Below the pieces are notes generated by a model. It did no database searches. It saw only the letters and a list, made by a program, of their open reading frames with translations, and was not told the origin of the DNA. Source: Symsagittifera roscoffensis (Eukaryota; Xenacoelomorpha; Acoela; Convolutidae). From it: DNA of 64,000 bases. The translations under genes were made by a program, and so were the position numbers. Below are positions 27,001 to 39,760 of the stretch, one piece after another; within the stretch, counting starts at the first letter, position 1, and every line of letters begins with the position of its first letter. The stretch lies in the NCBI RefSeq assembly GCF_963678635.1, contig NC_087071.1:22227194-22291193 (forward strand), written 5' to 3'.

Positions 27001-27878
27001 TTAAGTTCGCTATTGAAGCTCATAAAAAACTCTCGAAACTTCGGATCTATCTAATCAAACAATGCACGAAAAAGCTACTCGAATTGGAAAAAAAGGATCC
27101 GAACTTTCTTAACTGAATGATTTGCGAAGTTTTGTTCAAAATTATTATTTTATCGAAAAAACTAATGAAAAGTGCGGGTAGTACATTTGAACAATCTTTT
27201 ACTTGTGTAATGGTACTTGCAAAGAAAACGCGTATGTATTGTTCATTCGAAAAATTGTTAATTTAAGAACTTAATGGAAACATTTTTGCCAATTCGGAAG
27301 TTCGGAAATATTCATAGTACTTACATGTCATACATCAAGTCGTTGAGCAGAATCCCATCCACTAATTCTTGGAAAGTGACAACCAATTCACTGTGTCCAT
27401 TTCCATCAGATCCTTTTCGAACAGGAGACGTTACTTGTTCTGCATTGCCATTTGAGTCATAACTCTGGTCAATCGCTCTTGTGGCCCATTGGACCAGAGA
27501 ACTCTTCATAAACGCTTCTACGTTACTGTTATTGTGTCTCGTAATCGTACTAGAGCCTGTTGTATTTCTGGGCGTTCTATTTTGATCCTCAGTCGAATTC
27601 CCCGATTTTAAGCTATCACTTCCGGGACTGGGCGTCATCTTTTTAAAGGGAGACGAAGGTAACAAATCTTTTGGGTTGTTCAGAACCTTTTTGAACGCTG
27701 GGTTAACTTTAATCGAAGGTTCCGAGCTCGTTTCGGAAATGGAATCTGAATGATCGCTTGTCGGTTCCGCATGGTCGAATACCTCAGATGGACTTTGAGA
27801 GTCGTTTAATGACGTAATAATGTGTTCACTGGTTGAGTCGTTTTTGTTCACGCGTTCGGGCGGACTTTCCGACGACAT
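1..27878 (-). CDS. CCDC88: CCDC88/Girdin-family HOOK-domain coiled-coil protein, 5' part, 21 exons (gene continues beyond base 1)
   Basis: Spliced minus-strand gene. Coding exons, 5' to 3': 27878-27325, 24221-24110, 22930-22861, 19948-19803, 19327-19105, 18480-18357, 18031-17881, 17570-17481, 17304-17025, 15776-15636, 14861-14782, 14449-14300, 11931-11120, 10789-10616, 9835-9676, 8336-8219, 7947-7824, 5709-5571, 1621-1439, 733-584, 283-169. All junctions are GT-AG and the phase is preserved throughout, giving about 1365 codons. Exons 1-5 spell a HOOK domain in the order seen in Girdin; the rest is mostly heptad-rich coiled coil. CCDC88 proteins are cytoplasmic scaffolds that use the HOOK domain for microtubule/dynein-type contacts and coiled coils to dimerise; vertebrate members also bind actin and G-alpha through C-terminal regions. 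The C-terminal part lies outside the window. HOOK1-3 proteins share the domain but are much shorter (about 700 residues). Confidence 0.88.
169..283 (-). CDS. CCDC88: CCDC88 exon 21 (coiled coil; last exon in window)
   Basis: Acceptor CTGTTTAG, donor G|GTAGATCA. Encodes LHSNLSHDYEDRMSQFTQLK and NDHKKLSNNHR, close to the Girdin block LHEQLSNDYEELTSLNEQLK. The phase-1 donor shows that more exons follow beyond base 1. Confidence 0.84.
584..733 (-). CDS. CCDC88: CCDC88 exon 20 (coiled coil)
   Basis: Acceptor ATTTTCTAG, donor GTAAAG. Encodes VELSTLRSENASLKTQFADE through QSAYEQLLQ, matching the Girdin-type block where ENxxLK is followed by LExQL. Confidence 0.84.
734..1438. other. CCDC88 intron 19, partly a hAT-MITE-related fragment
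   Basis: From about 880 to 1113 the sequence resembles the hAT MITEs at 20044 and 53959. It shares an ATCCATTT-then-GGC block, a GGTCGACCTAAAAA block, and the end CCTAGATCCACCCCTG at about 1098-1113. The left end and a target duplication are not recognisable. Nothing else is seen. Confidence 0.5.
1439..1621 (-). CDS. CCDC88: CCDC88 exon 19 (coiled coil)
   Basis: Acceptor TGTTCTAG, donor GTAACATCC. 61 codons in phase 0, starting FTALDREHVRARERIESLTQ. The 3.9-kb intron before it is repeat-filled; an extra small exon there cannot be excluded, though the phases already match. Confidence 0.82.
2690..3545. repeat. Interspersed repeat family C, copy 1 (interrupted by a SINE)
   Basis: Blocks shared with copies at 3704, 6838 and 7420: a CAGTTGGAAAA start, AAAAATAGATGG followed by AAAGCT, TTATTTCGCTG-like, TCGATCACGTTTTTCGTGA-like, and the end TATATAAGAGTACTCACTAC. 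In this copy the middle is split by about 350 bases that contain SINE copy 1. No protein is encoded. It lies within the CCDC88 intron spanning 1622-5570. Confidence 0.6.
2936..3117 (-). repeat. tRNA-derived SINE, copy 1
   Basis: On the minus strand, a degenerate tRNA head (A-box-like GCGGTTAGTGCG, anticodon-arm GAGACTCATAATC, B-box GGTCGAATCC) is followed by a body shared with the copy at 4400. Shared body blocks: CTAATTCAAGGCTTATTT, AGTGCAATA in reverse, and the GCGAAG-type tail. Pol III-derived SINEs have exactly this layout. Confidence 0.6.
3704..4260. repeat. Interspersed repeat family C, copy 2
   Basis: Starts CAGCCAACTGACAGCTGGAAA and ends TATATAAGAGTACTCACTAC at about 4219. Same order of blocks as the other copies, including AATATATACCC/AAAGCTC, TTTATTTCGCTGAGAA and TCATGTTTTTCGTGG. 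Confidence 0.6.
4400..4582 (-). repeat. tRNA-derived SINE, copy 2 (best preserved)
   Basis: The minus strand begins GCGTCGGTGGCTGAGTGGTT (A box TGGCTGAGTGG). An anticodon-like arm GAGACTCATGATT follows, then a near-perfect B box, GGTTCGAGTCC. The body AATTCGAGGCTTATTTTTTC is shared with copy 1, as is the tail containing AGCGAAG-type hairpins. It is not a tRNA gene, because the acceptor stem does not pair and the body continues into repeat sequence. Confidence 0.65.
5571..5709 (-). CDS. CCDC88: CCDC88 exon 18 (coiled coil, then Gly/Asn-rich linker)
   Basis: Acceptor CTTATTTTAG, donor GTAAGAAA. Encodes LKQKSAEKDSIQQELEVLKK and then a proline/glycine linker. Phase 2 in, phase 0 out. Confidence 0.8.
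6838..7400. repeat. Interspersed repeat family C, copy 3 (uninterrupted)
   Basis: Begins with two tandem starts (CATCGCCAACTGACAGTTGG at 6840 and CATAGCCATTTGACAATTGG at 6957). It runs without the SINE insertion to TATATAAGAGTACTCACTAC at about 7390. This is the reference copy for defining the family. Confidence 0.6.
7420..7720. repeat. Interspersed repeat family C, copy 4 (3' half only)
   Basis: Repeats the second half of copy 3 in tandem: CATTTCGCTGGGAAATCTAA, TCACATTTTTCGTGACC, and an end variant TATATAAAACTACTCTTTAC. Confidence 0.6.
7824..7947 (-). CDS. CCDC88: CCDC88 exon 17 (Ser/Gly-rich break in the coiled coil)
   Basis: Acceptor GGTTCTAG, donor CT|GTGAGTA. Encodes QSSGGGSRTSSPNSSFNNGS and then LLDVKDKRIKELESL. 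The low-complexity part is a flexible hinge between coiled-coil segments. Phase 1 in, phase 2 out. Confidence 0.8.
8063..8134. repeat. Internally deleted hAT-MITE-like remnant
   Basis: Seventy-two bases starting CAGGAGCAATTCTAGAA and ending AAATCCGCTACTG. The end is the exact reverse complement of the left terminus (CAGTAGCGGATTT) of the MITE at 53959. TTCGAGGGG is also shared. No 8-bp target duplication is visible. Confidence 0.45.
8219..8336 (-). CDS. CCDC88: CCDC88 exon 16 (coiled coil)
   Basis: Acceptor TGTTGTAG, donor G|GTAATC. Encodes ELVNEKLRHQDLQSEMEKVK and LKLQQHKNLL. Phase 0 in, phase 1 out. Confidence 0.83.
8337..9675. other. CCDC88 intron 15, no gene seen
   Basis: AT-rich. Two diverged direct repeats, each with GTTGGCAATA followed by GACCTTGAGCAA, lie at 8390 and 8549. 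There is a poly-G run of about 11 at 9565. Nothing coding is recognised. Confidence 0.5.
9676..9835 (-). CDS. CCDC88: CCDC88 exon 15 (coiled coil)
   Basis: Acceptor AATTTAG, donor GTACGTATC. Encodes SRLAVMERDLKRTQRFTERD and QELKNENAELRKQS. Phase 2 in, phase 0 out. Confidence 0.83.
9836..10615. other. CCDC88 intron 14, nothing recognised
   Basis: About 780 bases between exons 15 and 14. No open frame with splice borders and no repeat shared with the rest of the window was found. Confidence 0.5.
10616..10789 (-). CDS. CCDC88: CCDC88 exon 14 (coiled coil)
   Basis: Acceptor CATTTAG, donor GTGAGAAC. Encodes ELDTMRVNNETLEVKMKEMA through EEYETKDQDQ. Phase 2 in and out. Confidence 0.83.
11120..11931 (-). 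CDS. CCDC88: CCDC88 exon 13 (largest, continuous coiled coil)
   Basis: 812 bases, 270 codons of uninterrupted coiled coil between TTTTTTTCAG and AG|GTAATT. It begins AMNDKKALHETMEQLQQSH. The segment holds one CxxC pair (KCNQCESEK). Phase 0 in, phase 2 out. Confidence 0.88.
13050..14166. repeat. Tandem array of about 540-bp units (2.1 copies)
   Basis: The block CAAGACTGCTCG at 13050 recurs at 13591 and 14121 (periods 541 and 530), each time followed by a TCAGGGCGAAGCCCTGA hairpin and GTTCCGACTG. Each unit also carries ATAGCGCGAATTATATCGCG (a CG-rich palindrome), CATCCCCCCACACGCCATAT and CCCAAATTGGTCAAAATGG. Units end with CTTTCG-n3-CGAAAG followed by GTCGGAACAA. A dispersed copy lies at 56119. 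The array sits in the intron between CCDC88 exons 13 and 12. Confidence 0.75.
14300..14449 (-). CDS. CCDC88: CCDC88 exon 12 (coiled coil)
   Basis: Fifty codons, phase 0 both ends; acceptor TGTAATTAG, donor GTAGGGG. Encodes ELKTRAIEMETQLLQLSKEK and further heptads. Noticeably more GC-rich than the surrounding intron. Confidence 0.82.
14782..14861 (-). CDS. CCDC88: CCDC88 exon 11
   Basis: Acceptor TTGTTTTAG, donor GTGAGC. Encodes SHRPSVGSECEDTLKFSMIQ and LEKEKQ, resuming the coiled coil. Phase 1 in, phase 0 out. Confidence 0.78.
15636..15776 (-). CDS. CCDC88: CCDC88 exon 10 (non-coiled, Asn/Ser-rich), predicted
   Basis: Predicted from phase: exon 9 leaves one base and exon 11 needs one base. 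Of the nearby AG sites only the one before 15776 restores a frame open to a GTGAGT donor at 15635. It encodes LLDLEMTLMPEVLGDYLQST and then an Asn/Ser-rich tail. This corresponds to the non-heptad break (SELSEAPQKSLG) in Girdin. The acceptor has a poor pyrimidine tract, so the 5' border is the weakest in the gene. Confidence 0.6.
16040..16565. repeat. Interspersed repeat family B, copy 1
   Basis: Shares ordered blocks with 54590-55080: GTGTBTTTTAG, CACGCAAAATCAGGTAC, ATATATCATATTAAAG, CTTTCAGTYGTGATTC, and the terminus GTGCTACTTGCCCAGTAACC. Shorter relatives lie at 2500-2670 and 26570-26760. Noncoding. Confidence 0.6.
17025..17304 (-). CDS. CCDC88: CCDC88 exon 9 (coiled coil)
   Basis: Acceptor TTTTTTAG, donor A|GTGAGTC. 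About 93 codons of Glu/Gln/Lys/Leu heptads, starting QSNKDYKMLEETKSSIEKHM. Phase 0 in, phase 1 out. Confidence 0.82.
17481..17570 (-). CDS. CCDC88: CCDC88 exon 8 (coiled coil)
   Basis: Ninety bases, phase 0 both ends. Encodes KAARADRAESELEMAKHKLE and ELDYYRQRLE, aligned with KAVRVDKLESEVSRYKERL and DIEFYKARVEE of Girdin. Confidence 0.85.
17881..18031 (-). CDS. CCDC88: CCDC88 exon 7 (coiled coil)
   Basis: Acceptor GCGATTAG, donor GTGAGTATG. Ends with the Girdin-like block AREARSIRGLRDEVDIYRE (Girdin: LRDELDALRE), one of the better landmarks for family assignment. Confidence 0.85.
18357..18480 (-). CDS. CCDC88: CCDC88 exon 6 (start of coiled coil)
   Basis: Acceptor TTTTCCAG, donor GTAAGATC. 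Encodes a basic stretch (SGMWKRGSFHTRQGSNYGE) and then the first heptads, IQQLNLQISDLKNRLMKKDN. Phase 1 in, phase 2 out. Confidence 0.8.
19105..19327 (-). CDS. CCDC88: CCDC88 exon 5 (end of HOOK domain, Gly/Asn/Ser-rich linker)
   Basis: Encodes the acidic segment after the HOOK core, including LQEIFHRLIDDRFDLFEIC, then a Gly/Asn/Ser-rich linker of about 30 residues containing GGGGGVGGVNG. The linker separates the HOOK domain from the coiled coil. Acceptor TTACCAG, donor GTGAGAG. Confidence 0.8.
19803..19948 (-). CDS. CCDC88: CCDC88 exon 4 (HOOK domain)
   Basis: Encodes MGLSELKRVLQLLLGCAMKS followed by QTELMEYIQ, the most conserved HOOK block (KKLLLLLLGCAVQC and AHIQ in Girdin). Acceptor ATTCCAG, donor GTGAGTC. 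Phase 1 in, phase 0 out. Confidence 0.88.
20044..20426. mobile_element. hAT-type MITE, copy 1 (383 bp)
   Basis: Terminal inverted repeats CAGGGGCGGATTTAGGG and CCTAGATCCGCCCCTG. The flanking 8-mers are CAAGCGAC (20036-20043) and CAAACGAC (20427-20434), a target duplication with one mismatch. Eight-bp duplications and CAGGGG termini are typical of hAT elements. There is no transposase, so it is non-autonomous. It lies in CCDC88 intron 3. Confidence 0.8.
20630..21470. repeat. Interspersed repeat family D with nested foldback
   Basis: The start (CACAGAGGCGAAACAGAGCT and GCACCACTTG) matches 32085. The end contains two nested inverted repeats. The outer arms 21171-21225 and 21408-21462 are perfect reverse complements over 55 bases. 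The inner arms 21334-21367 and 21373-21405 form a near-perfect hairpin with a 5-base loop. A related partial copy lies at 32085-32890. Confidence 0.7.
21721..21905. repeat. GC-richer structured block, possible SINE or ncRNA-derived repeat
   Basis: About 185 bases markedly richer in GC than the surrounding intron, with several short self-complementary pieces: CCAGCAACCATATGATTGCTGG-type arms near 21754, CTGCAATTTGCAG near 21796, and CCTCCGGGTTAGGCCTCCG near 21881. I cannot assign it to a known RNA family. Confidence 0.3.
22861..22930 (-). CDS. CCDC88: CCDC88 exon 3 (HOOK domain)
   Basis: Seventy-base exon between CAATTCCAG and GTAACG. It encodes EVLGEALVGRLPDVTAIARE, matching the HOOK helix that reads ETLQQLIMMSLPNVLIIGKN in Girdin. 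Phase 0 in, phase 1 out. Confidence 0.82.
22931..27324. other. CCDC88 introns 1-2, no further gene recognised
   Basis: Apart from exon 2 (24110-24221) and a family B relative at 26570-26760, no exon-like segment was found. A short imperfect hairpin sits at 26056-26115. The large first intron is where regulatory sites would be expected, but none can be named from sequence. Confidence 0.4.
24110..24221 (-). CDS. CCDC88: CCDC88 exon 2 (HOOK domain)
   Basis: Acceptor CTTTCAG before 24221, donor GTAAG at 24109. It encodes the HOOK segment HLRLQNLALLLRNIRFYHA, which aligns with the Girdin segment SLRMHNLSILVRQIKFYYQ. The correct frame is not the longest open frame here, so the exon is easily missed. 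Phase 2 in, phase 0 out. Confidence 0.85.
27325..27878 (-). CDS. CCDC88: CCDC88 exon 1: start codon, Ser/Thr-rich N-terminal extension, start of HOOK domain
   Basis: ATG at 27878-27876; the frame is open 9 bases further upstream but only from a TTG. Residues 1 to about 118 are Ser/Thr/Pro/Asn-rich and look disordered. The HOOK domain then begins with VEAFMKSSLVQWA, comparable to the Girdin start at LEQFMTSPLVTW, and continues to LVDGILLNDLMYD. Girdin has only about ten residues before this point, so the extension is unusual. The donor AT|GTAAGT leaves phase 2, which exon 2 completes to an Ile codon. Confidence 0.85.
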
Positions 27879-29351
27879 TTTTTTCAAAACTTCTTTTCAC
27901 ATGCAATTAAAAACTTCACGTAACAAAACTTTGGATTAGATGAAAACAATTATAACTTAATGGCGTAACTCACTAGTCAATATTCTAGGATTGTTTTATA
28001 ATAACTAATCAATAAATACTAAGCCCATTATGTAATAATAACTCTAGGAAGCATAAGTATGAGATAACGTGAAATAAAGTGTAAAATATGAAATGACGTA
28101 AATTGAGCACTCAAATTTTTTTTGAAAAAAAAACTTGATTTTGAACTGATATAACTAAAGTTTGAGAGCACTTTTTCCGTTTTGACTTGAAGAAACTTAG
28201 GGCAGAAAACTTAATCAAACGGCAAAGCAGACCTGAACTAGAATAAGGTAACAATGAGAGGAGCTTTTACTTAGTCGAAACTACGATAAACTGAGATCAC
28301 TGAAAGAAAGGTAACAAAAGATATCAATATCGTAAGATGGCGAAACAAATAATAGAGATTGTTCACTAGTGTTAGCGTAATGTACGGGTAATATGGTATA
28401 ATAATACGCAATTGATATGTGATGCACGGCAAAAATGATGTTAACAATTAATGTAAACCAAGGAAATAATATTCGGCAAATACTTCATTAACTTAATCAT
28501 TTACTGAGACAATAAAAAAGCATACAGGCATAGATTATGTTTACTGGTTAAGCTTAAATGCAACGTACGGTCGAAGTCTATACGGATGAGATTAATTGAG
28601 GTACTTATTATTAATTACTATCTTGGATTCAACAAACGAAAAATTTTCGAGCAAACAGATAAATACTGAATAATGGTAACAAAGAAAGTTTTTGAACAAT
28701 TTTTTTTAGCAAACAGTGGTTTGAAGCGTGAAAAGTGACTAAGTTAAATCGAATAAGCAGACAAATGTCTAGTAGTAAAGCTTGTCAAACAAAGTTATTC
28801 AGACCGGACAATTTTCAAAAGTGGGTCAATCACACGAAACCTAATTTGACCACCACGCAGTAAAGGTAACATGTAAAATTTCTCGCATATGACAACTGGT
28901 ATAAATTGGCTTGAAGCTATCCCAGGTAACAAAAATTATTAAGCCTGGAATTTTCATAGGAAGGCTGGGGTCTTATCGACACACGCTTTTATTAATACGG
29001 TGTCCATAACTTGAATCTGAAAAAAAAAACAGCAATTAGACGGTTTATCGAGATGACATTTATTAAATCAATTACTCCGCAGTTGGTTGATGGTGATTGG
29101 TATTTAAGGGAAACTTCGATTTAGGAACCTATTTTGATCTAATTTGATTTGGAGCGGAAATGCATTAATCTCAAGTAGCGAAACGACCTTAAGGATGCAA
29201 TTTATTGCAACAATATATTACCCGCAACATAGATTTTGTTAGCAGCACAATAATACAATTAATGGCTGAAAAAAGGCACTCGAATTTCGGACGAACAGGG
29301 CTCTGACATGTTTTTAGAACATATGCAACCTACAATGTGACAAGCAATTAA

Positions 29352-29371
29352 ACACACACACACACACACAA
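29352..29371. repeat. (CA)n microsatellite
   Basis: About nine CA dinucleotides in a row. This is the only clean dinucleotide microsatellite noticed in the window. Confidence 0.9.
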
Positions 29372-30647
29372 AGAAAATTAAAATTGATTTTTTTTTATAT
29401 TGAATATCAAAATTACCTTAAAAATTTACTCTTCATCAATTTAAGTTGTTATTGCATAAGTATTGCGTGAAACAATATATAATTTTTTCTTGCATTGTTG
29501 TAGCTTAATTTAATGCGCAAACCATTATATGACTAACACATTACTATGTTCCAGTTTTAATTCAAGTAAAAAACGATGGAGTTCAAAACATGACGCAAGC
29601 GATGAGGAAAAACCGTACTGTGAAAACCCATTGAGCTCCTTTGGTGTTTCCCCGTTCAGTTTAATCAGCTAATGAACAATTTGATCAAATGGACAAAATT
29701 GTATTTAACTAGATTTTAATCCAGAATTACTACGATTACCCAACCATTTTTCTCATCTATTACGTTAAGAAGTAAATTAACTGAAATCATTAGTGTTGCT
29801 TGATGAAACAGTATTGAAAAAGTAACAAGATGAATAACTGCATTATCAAATACCACCTTTTCAGCAATAAAACCAGCGATATTTCTAGCAGGTTGAAAAA
29901 AACTGATGGCAAATAAGCAATTGGTGAATCAAACGTGAATCATTTATATTTTTGACACTGTCAGTAAGAAAAAAAAAGACATAAAAAAGACCACTACGAG
30001 TCTCAAAGGCATACAAAGCAAAGCTTCAAATCGTAAATCTTAATCGGTTTCAAACCATTGACTCTTTTAACAATCAGCTAAGAAGTTTTAAGACAAAGAA
30101 ATAACGGCTTAACAATACCGCGCTGTGTAATAATTTGCGAGTTCATTTGTACTAACCAAGTCAAGTAACTGAAGTTAGTACACCAGTTAAAGTAAAATTC
30201 TTCTTACCAAATTACTGCTTTGTCTTTAGAACATCGGCCTTAAGCTAGCAAATTCAATTTGCACAAGTATAACCGTTTTAAGCGCGACACTATGCTATAA
30301 AAAAAAGAAATGAGATTAAATTTAACCAGCGTGTAAAACCGGACCAAAATAGTCTATAGTCTGGAATTTTATTGTTCCTATCGATTTTTTCCATTCCATC
30401 TTGAATTTATTTCTTGTTCTATGATTCATGCAGGTCAATTCATCGTGTTTTAACAAACCATAGGACAAAAAATCAATTTAAATTTTAGGATGGATTTGGC
30501 ATTATACTTCAAAGCATTCTTTTTCATCAGCAGATGAGGCTAAGCTTTCAATCTAACGAAAAAAAAACACGCCAAGTTGGCCCAAAGAAAAATGTGATAA
30601 CCTAAAACAGCTGTTTTTACTTTCTTTCTAAGATTAGGACTAAATTT

Positions 30648-30653
30648 TTTATT
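30648..30653 (-). promoter_or_regulatory. Candidate polyadenylation signal of MORN5
   Basis: AATAAA on the minus strand, about 157 bases after the predicted MORN5 stop at 30810. This position is usual for a short 3' UTR. Confidence 0.45.
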
Positions 30654-30809
30654 TATGTCCAGCAAAAATCAAAAACTTACACTTTAGTTTACATATTTAC
30701 AATTTACACATGGATGAATTTTAAAACTCTGTAATGATTTGATAATTAACTATGATTTATATATGACTATTATAGAAGGTTGTTAAGACAGGTGAGGTGA
30801 CATTTGGCT

Positions 30810-36180
<5,371 letters not shown>

Positions 36181-37385
36181 GTTACACCAACTGGACAGTC
36201 AGATTTCGAATGTTCTTCTTGTTTAGTAGCCGGCTTTTCTGACCCACAAAGCTGGATTGACATTCAGGACATCAAATTTCGCAGACGACACGATTGCTAA
36301 GTTCATTCTGAATAGGCTTATTTAGCGACGGAAGCGCTGTTCTCAACTTTCTGGTAGTAAACACGATGTTGGAAGAAACAACGCCACGAACGCTGCGTGC
36401 AAACCTGTCAAAAATAGATCCCCTGCACTGCATGATAAGTGCTGCTCGCTCGCGTTTTTTCTTCCGTTCCTTGGGCGCAACCGTATCCTCAGGAGCACCT
36501 ATACAGTTTGGTAAGGGTATCATAGATGACTGGATTGTAGAAACTATGCTGATTCTGGTTTTTCTGCCACGCCATTTTCGTCTTCTCCAATGCATCATGA
36601 AAGCTGCTCCACTTAGAGGTGATGTTGTTCAGTCTGTGGAAAGTACCCTGTACAATGCTAGTTTTGTAGCGTGTAGGTGCACAGGCACAAAAGGACATCA
36701 GTAAATCTGTATCCGTTGGTTTCTGATACCAGGTCGTCTCAATATGCCTGCTGAGGTTCCTGTCACCAACATATCCAGAAAAGGAATAGAAAAATCATTC
36801 TTCAAATCGACCGTAAACTCCAGAGCTGGTTGAAGAGTGTTGGTTTGTTTCAGAATATCCTCAACTACCTGAGCGCAAGTTGTACGGATGATATCATCTG
36901 CATATCTCCCGAGCATTTTGGCCTCTGGTATGCGAGAAAGAGGGGTGCTAACTGAAGATCTATAAACAAAGAAAGAACCATGGGCGCTTGGACTTGGCTA
37001 TTTCGTTGACTTTTTTAGACCAAGAGAAGAGTGCATTTCCTGTGAAACCAAGCCGAACAGGATGCACAGCGAAATGAGGCGCTCCGGCATGTGACTCTCA
37101 GCTTGTATTTGCCTCAATCACAATGTCCTGATGGAGCGGCTACACTGTGCGTGACCTCGTTGGGTTTTCTTGCCAGCTGTGGTTCGTACTCTAAAACCAC
37201 AGGCTAGCTAAAATTACCGCAAGGCTGGAACCCATCGCCACTCCGTTTTTCTGGACAAACCACTTTACGCAAGCTAAAAACTTGATGTCAGTGACTGATG
37301 GTGTCATTAGCTGCATGAAAATGGACTTGTCCATGGGTGGTTTTTCTTCTATGGACTTGACTCTGAGGGCACTCTGAGATTCAGT
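36181..37385 (-). pseudogene. Penelope-like retroelement, decayed RT and GIY-YIG fragment
   Basis: Read on the minus strand. The RT block QKNGVAMGSSLAVILASLWF (family motif GVAMGSPLSPVLANLYM) is near 37260-37190. The catalytic block LGRYADDI, followed later by FSIPFLDMLV, lies at 36916-36740. Next come a frameshifted continuation (HRLNNITSKW) and the connector VFTTRKLRTALPSLNKPI. After a stop codon comes CPECQSSFVGQ, matching the CxxC-YVG start of the GIY-YIG nuclease of Penelope elements. At least two frameshifts and several stops make it inactive. The N-terminal part was not found. Confidence 0.72.
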
Positions 37386-37418
37386 AAGTGCGAGTTTTCG
37401 GTTAATTAATTAGCTTGG

Positions 37419-39760
37419 TTGGATTACCAAATCAATGAGGAAAGTAACTCTCCTAAATTTTCGAAAGTTAAAGCGATTCAGTCACTCAAGCCGCCGAAAT
37501 TATTAAAGCAATTGCGTTCCTTTATGGGCTTTTTGAATCATTTACAAGTATTTATCCTTGATTTACACACGAACACAGGGCATTTACGGCAATCGTTAAA
37601 ATCCTGTAATAAACAGTCCTTATTGTGTGGAGAGGAACAAGAAACAGCATTCAAGAATATCATTAATCTGATTTCTGAAATTTCCAACCTCTTTCACTAT
37701 GACTCTTCTAAGAAATTCAGAATTAAATGTGATGCTATCATAATGGATTAGGAGCTTGCCTCGAGAAAGAGGTCGAACCTGATGTTTGCGCACCGATCGC
37801 TTTTGCTTCTCGTTTTCTTAATAATGCGGAGGGGAAGTACAGTACAAATGAATTAGAATAGAACTGTTGGCGATCGTCTGGGCCTGTGAGCTTTTGCGAA
37901 TGTTTTTACTGAGAAATCTTTTCCAATTACTGAACGATTATACAGCTAAATTTTCTGCTTTAAATGAAAACTACAATAACAAGTCATATCAGTCTCATCT
38001 GTCCAGGTGGGCCGATAGGTTACTACACTTTGAATTTGAAGACATACATGTTGATGGGGTTTCATTGGGCATTGTTGATTACATGTCTCGTTATCCTACT
38101 TTCACTGCCCCTAAACCTTCTCAATACGTTGAACTTTTGTTGTTAGGTCTATCGAGGCTTTTAATGAAGCTCAAAATTTTATCAATTCCTCTAGCCTATC
38201 AGAGCGGAGGACAAATTAATGTTCTTATCGTTAAGAGGGCGTCGCGTTTGTAGCGAGGGATGGCTACACTCCTCCTCCAAATCATCGTCACTCTCCGATA
38301 GGGGGTATTGATAAAAACACTCAGTGGCGTAACCAATCAAATCGCGTTATGCAATTTCGTCAATCTAATTACTCATCAATAGAGGGCGTTGCGTTATCCT
38401 CTGATCGAGCTGACCAATCAAACACCCCTATGCTAATATAAAATCGAAGTCCCGAAACTCTCGCTCAAAATGATTGTCTCCGACCTGAAACTTTATAAAA
38501 CAGTCGTTTCATGTTGTATCTTCAAATTTCAAGAAAATCTCACGTCAAACCTTTTTGTAAAGAATCTACTTCAACCACCGGATACCGATATGAATGATCT
38601 CAATAATACTAATACTAAGGTTTCTAGTCACACAAATAGTGTACTAAATTCGTCGGCCGAACAGACTGACTTGTTAACTTTTGTGGAAAACTTTCCTATT
38701 GATTCGCCAAACTCCACTCGCCCTAATCATCGCCCTCCGTTACGATCTCGTCAGATGGGCATCGTGTCTCGCATTGATCAGATCTGACAGCACAGTAGGA
38801 CCAGTGAGCGACCCGCTAGAACTCGGTTTTTCGCTGCACGGATCAACACTTGGAAAAAAGGGCGTGCCCAACTGTTGGAAGCAATGCAGAGGTGCCGTCT
38901 GTCCAAACCAAGGAAGATGCAAACAGCTTCTAAACTCGGAGTTTTCGCTGTCAACGGAAGTAAACCGATACTCTCTAAATCTAAAACAAATATAGTGGGC
39001 CTACCGGGTCTCTTTGACGCGGATCTTCTGATGGAATTAACAGAGGACGATGGTTCCTTCCTTGGTTCTATGAAACGTGCCATTATAAACAAAGATGTTA
39101 CTTCATTGGGCAAACTAGGCTCGTGAATGGCCCAGTTCTGGACCAAGACAGTGATGGTCATCGATTGGGTGATAGTAGACAACAAACTCGCAATTCCAGA
39201 GCTTTTGAGTAAAGCTGTTTTTGCCAGGCTGCATCGTTCTCATCTGTGCCAGAAGGCGATGATGTCGGCCTCAGAGTAAATTTGCTGGCCATTTCTAAAT
39301 CGGCAAGTTATTGATACCTGCGAGAAGTGTCGCGTGTGCACGTTGTTTGGTAGAAAATTTAAACCTACTAAAGCATTTAATATGGCGCAATCTCTTCCTT
39401 AATCTGTCCGGTCCTAGTCAAGAACTTCAGCTAGATTTTGCTGGTCTTATCTTCAATGAAAAAGGCAATAAAATCTTAGTTGCTATTGACCGCTTCTCTA
39501 AGTTTCCGTCTATTCTTATTACGGAAACAGTAGGTGCCAAAAAAGTCGTTAATTCCTTGATTCCTACATTTGTGTTCATGGCATACCTCAATCTATCAGG
39601 ACTGGTCATGGATCTGGCTTTAAGAATGATATACTTTAACATTATTGTTCTAGCAGAGGCATTGTTCATATTTTCTCTCCGGTTGGAGATCATCGAGGCA
39701 GTGACTTAGTTGAACGTTCGAGCGTAAATTGGGTACAGAAAAACTTGATGCTAATTTTAA
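37419..39760 (+). pseudogene. Ty3/Gypsy-type retrotransposon pol, decayed
   Basis: In order: the RT end/tether (VKAIQSLKPPKLLKQLRSFM, family pattern KxLRSFLGLxNYY) at about 37460; RNase H pieces (FASRFLNNAEGKYSTNELE, a stop and frameshift, LAIVWACELLRMFL, LLHFEFEDIH, VDYMSRYPT) at 37800-38100; the H2C2 integrase zinc finger (ARLHRSHLCQKAM, then DTCEKCRVC) at 39220-39340; and the integrase core (QLDFAGLIFNEKGNKILVAI) at 39430. The second catalytic block reads IRTGHGSGF instead of IRTDxGSxF, so the catalytic Asp is lost. Several stops and frameshifts. LTRs, gag and protease were not found. Confidence 0.75.

Larger units (their letters stand above)
27879..30809. other. Intergenic region upstream of CCDC88 and downstream of MORN5, no gene seen
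   Basis: About 2.9 kb of AT-rich DNA without a credible open frame on either strand. It must hold the CCDC88 promoter and 5' UTR, but no TATA or initiator can be assigned with confidence. A (CA)n run lies at 29352-29371. Confidence 0.5.
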
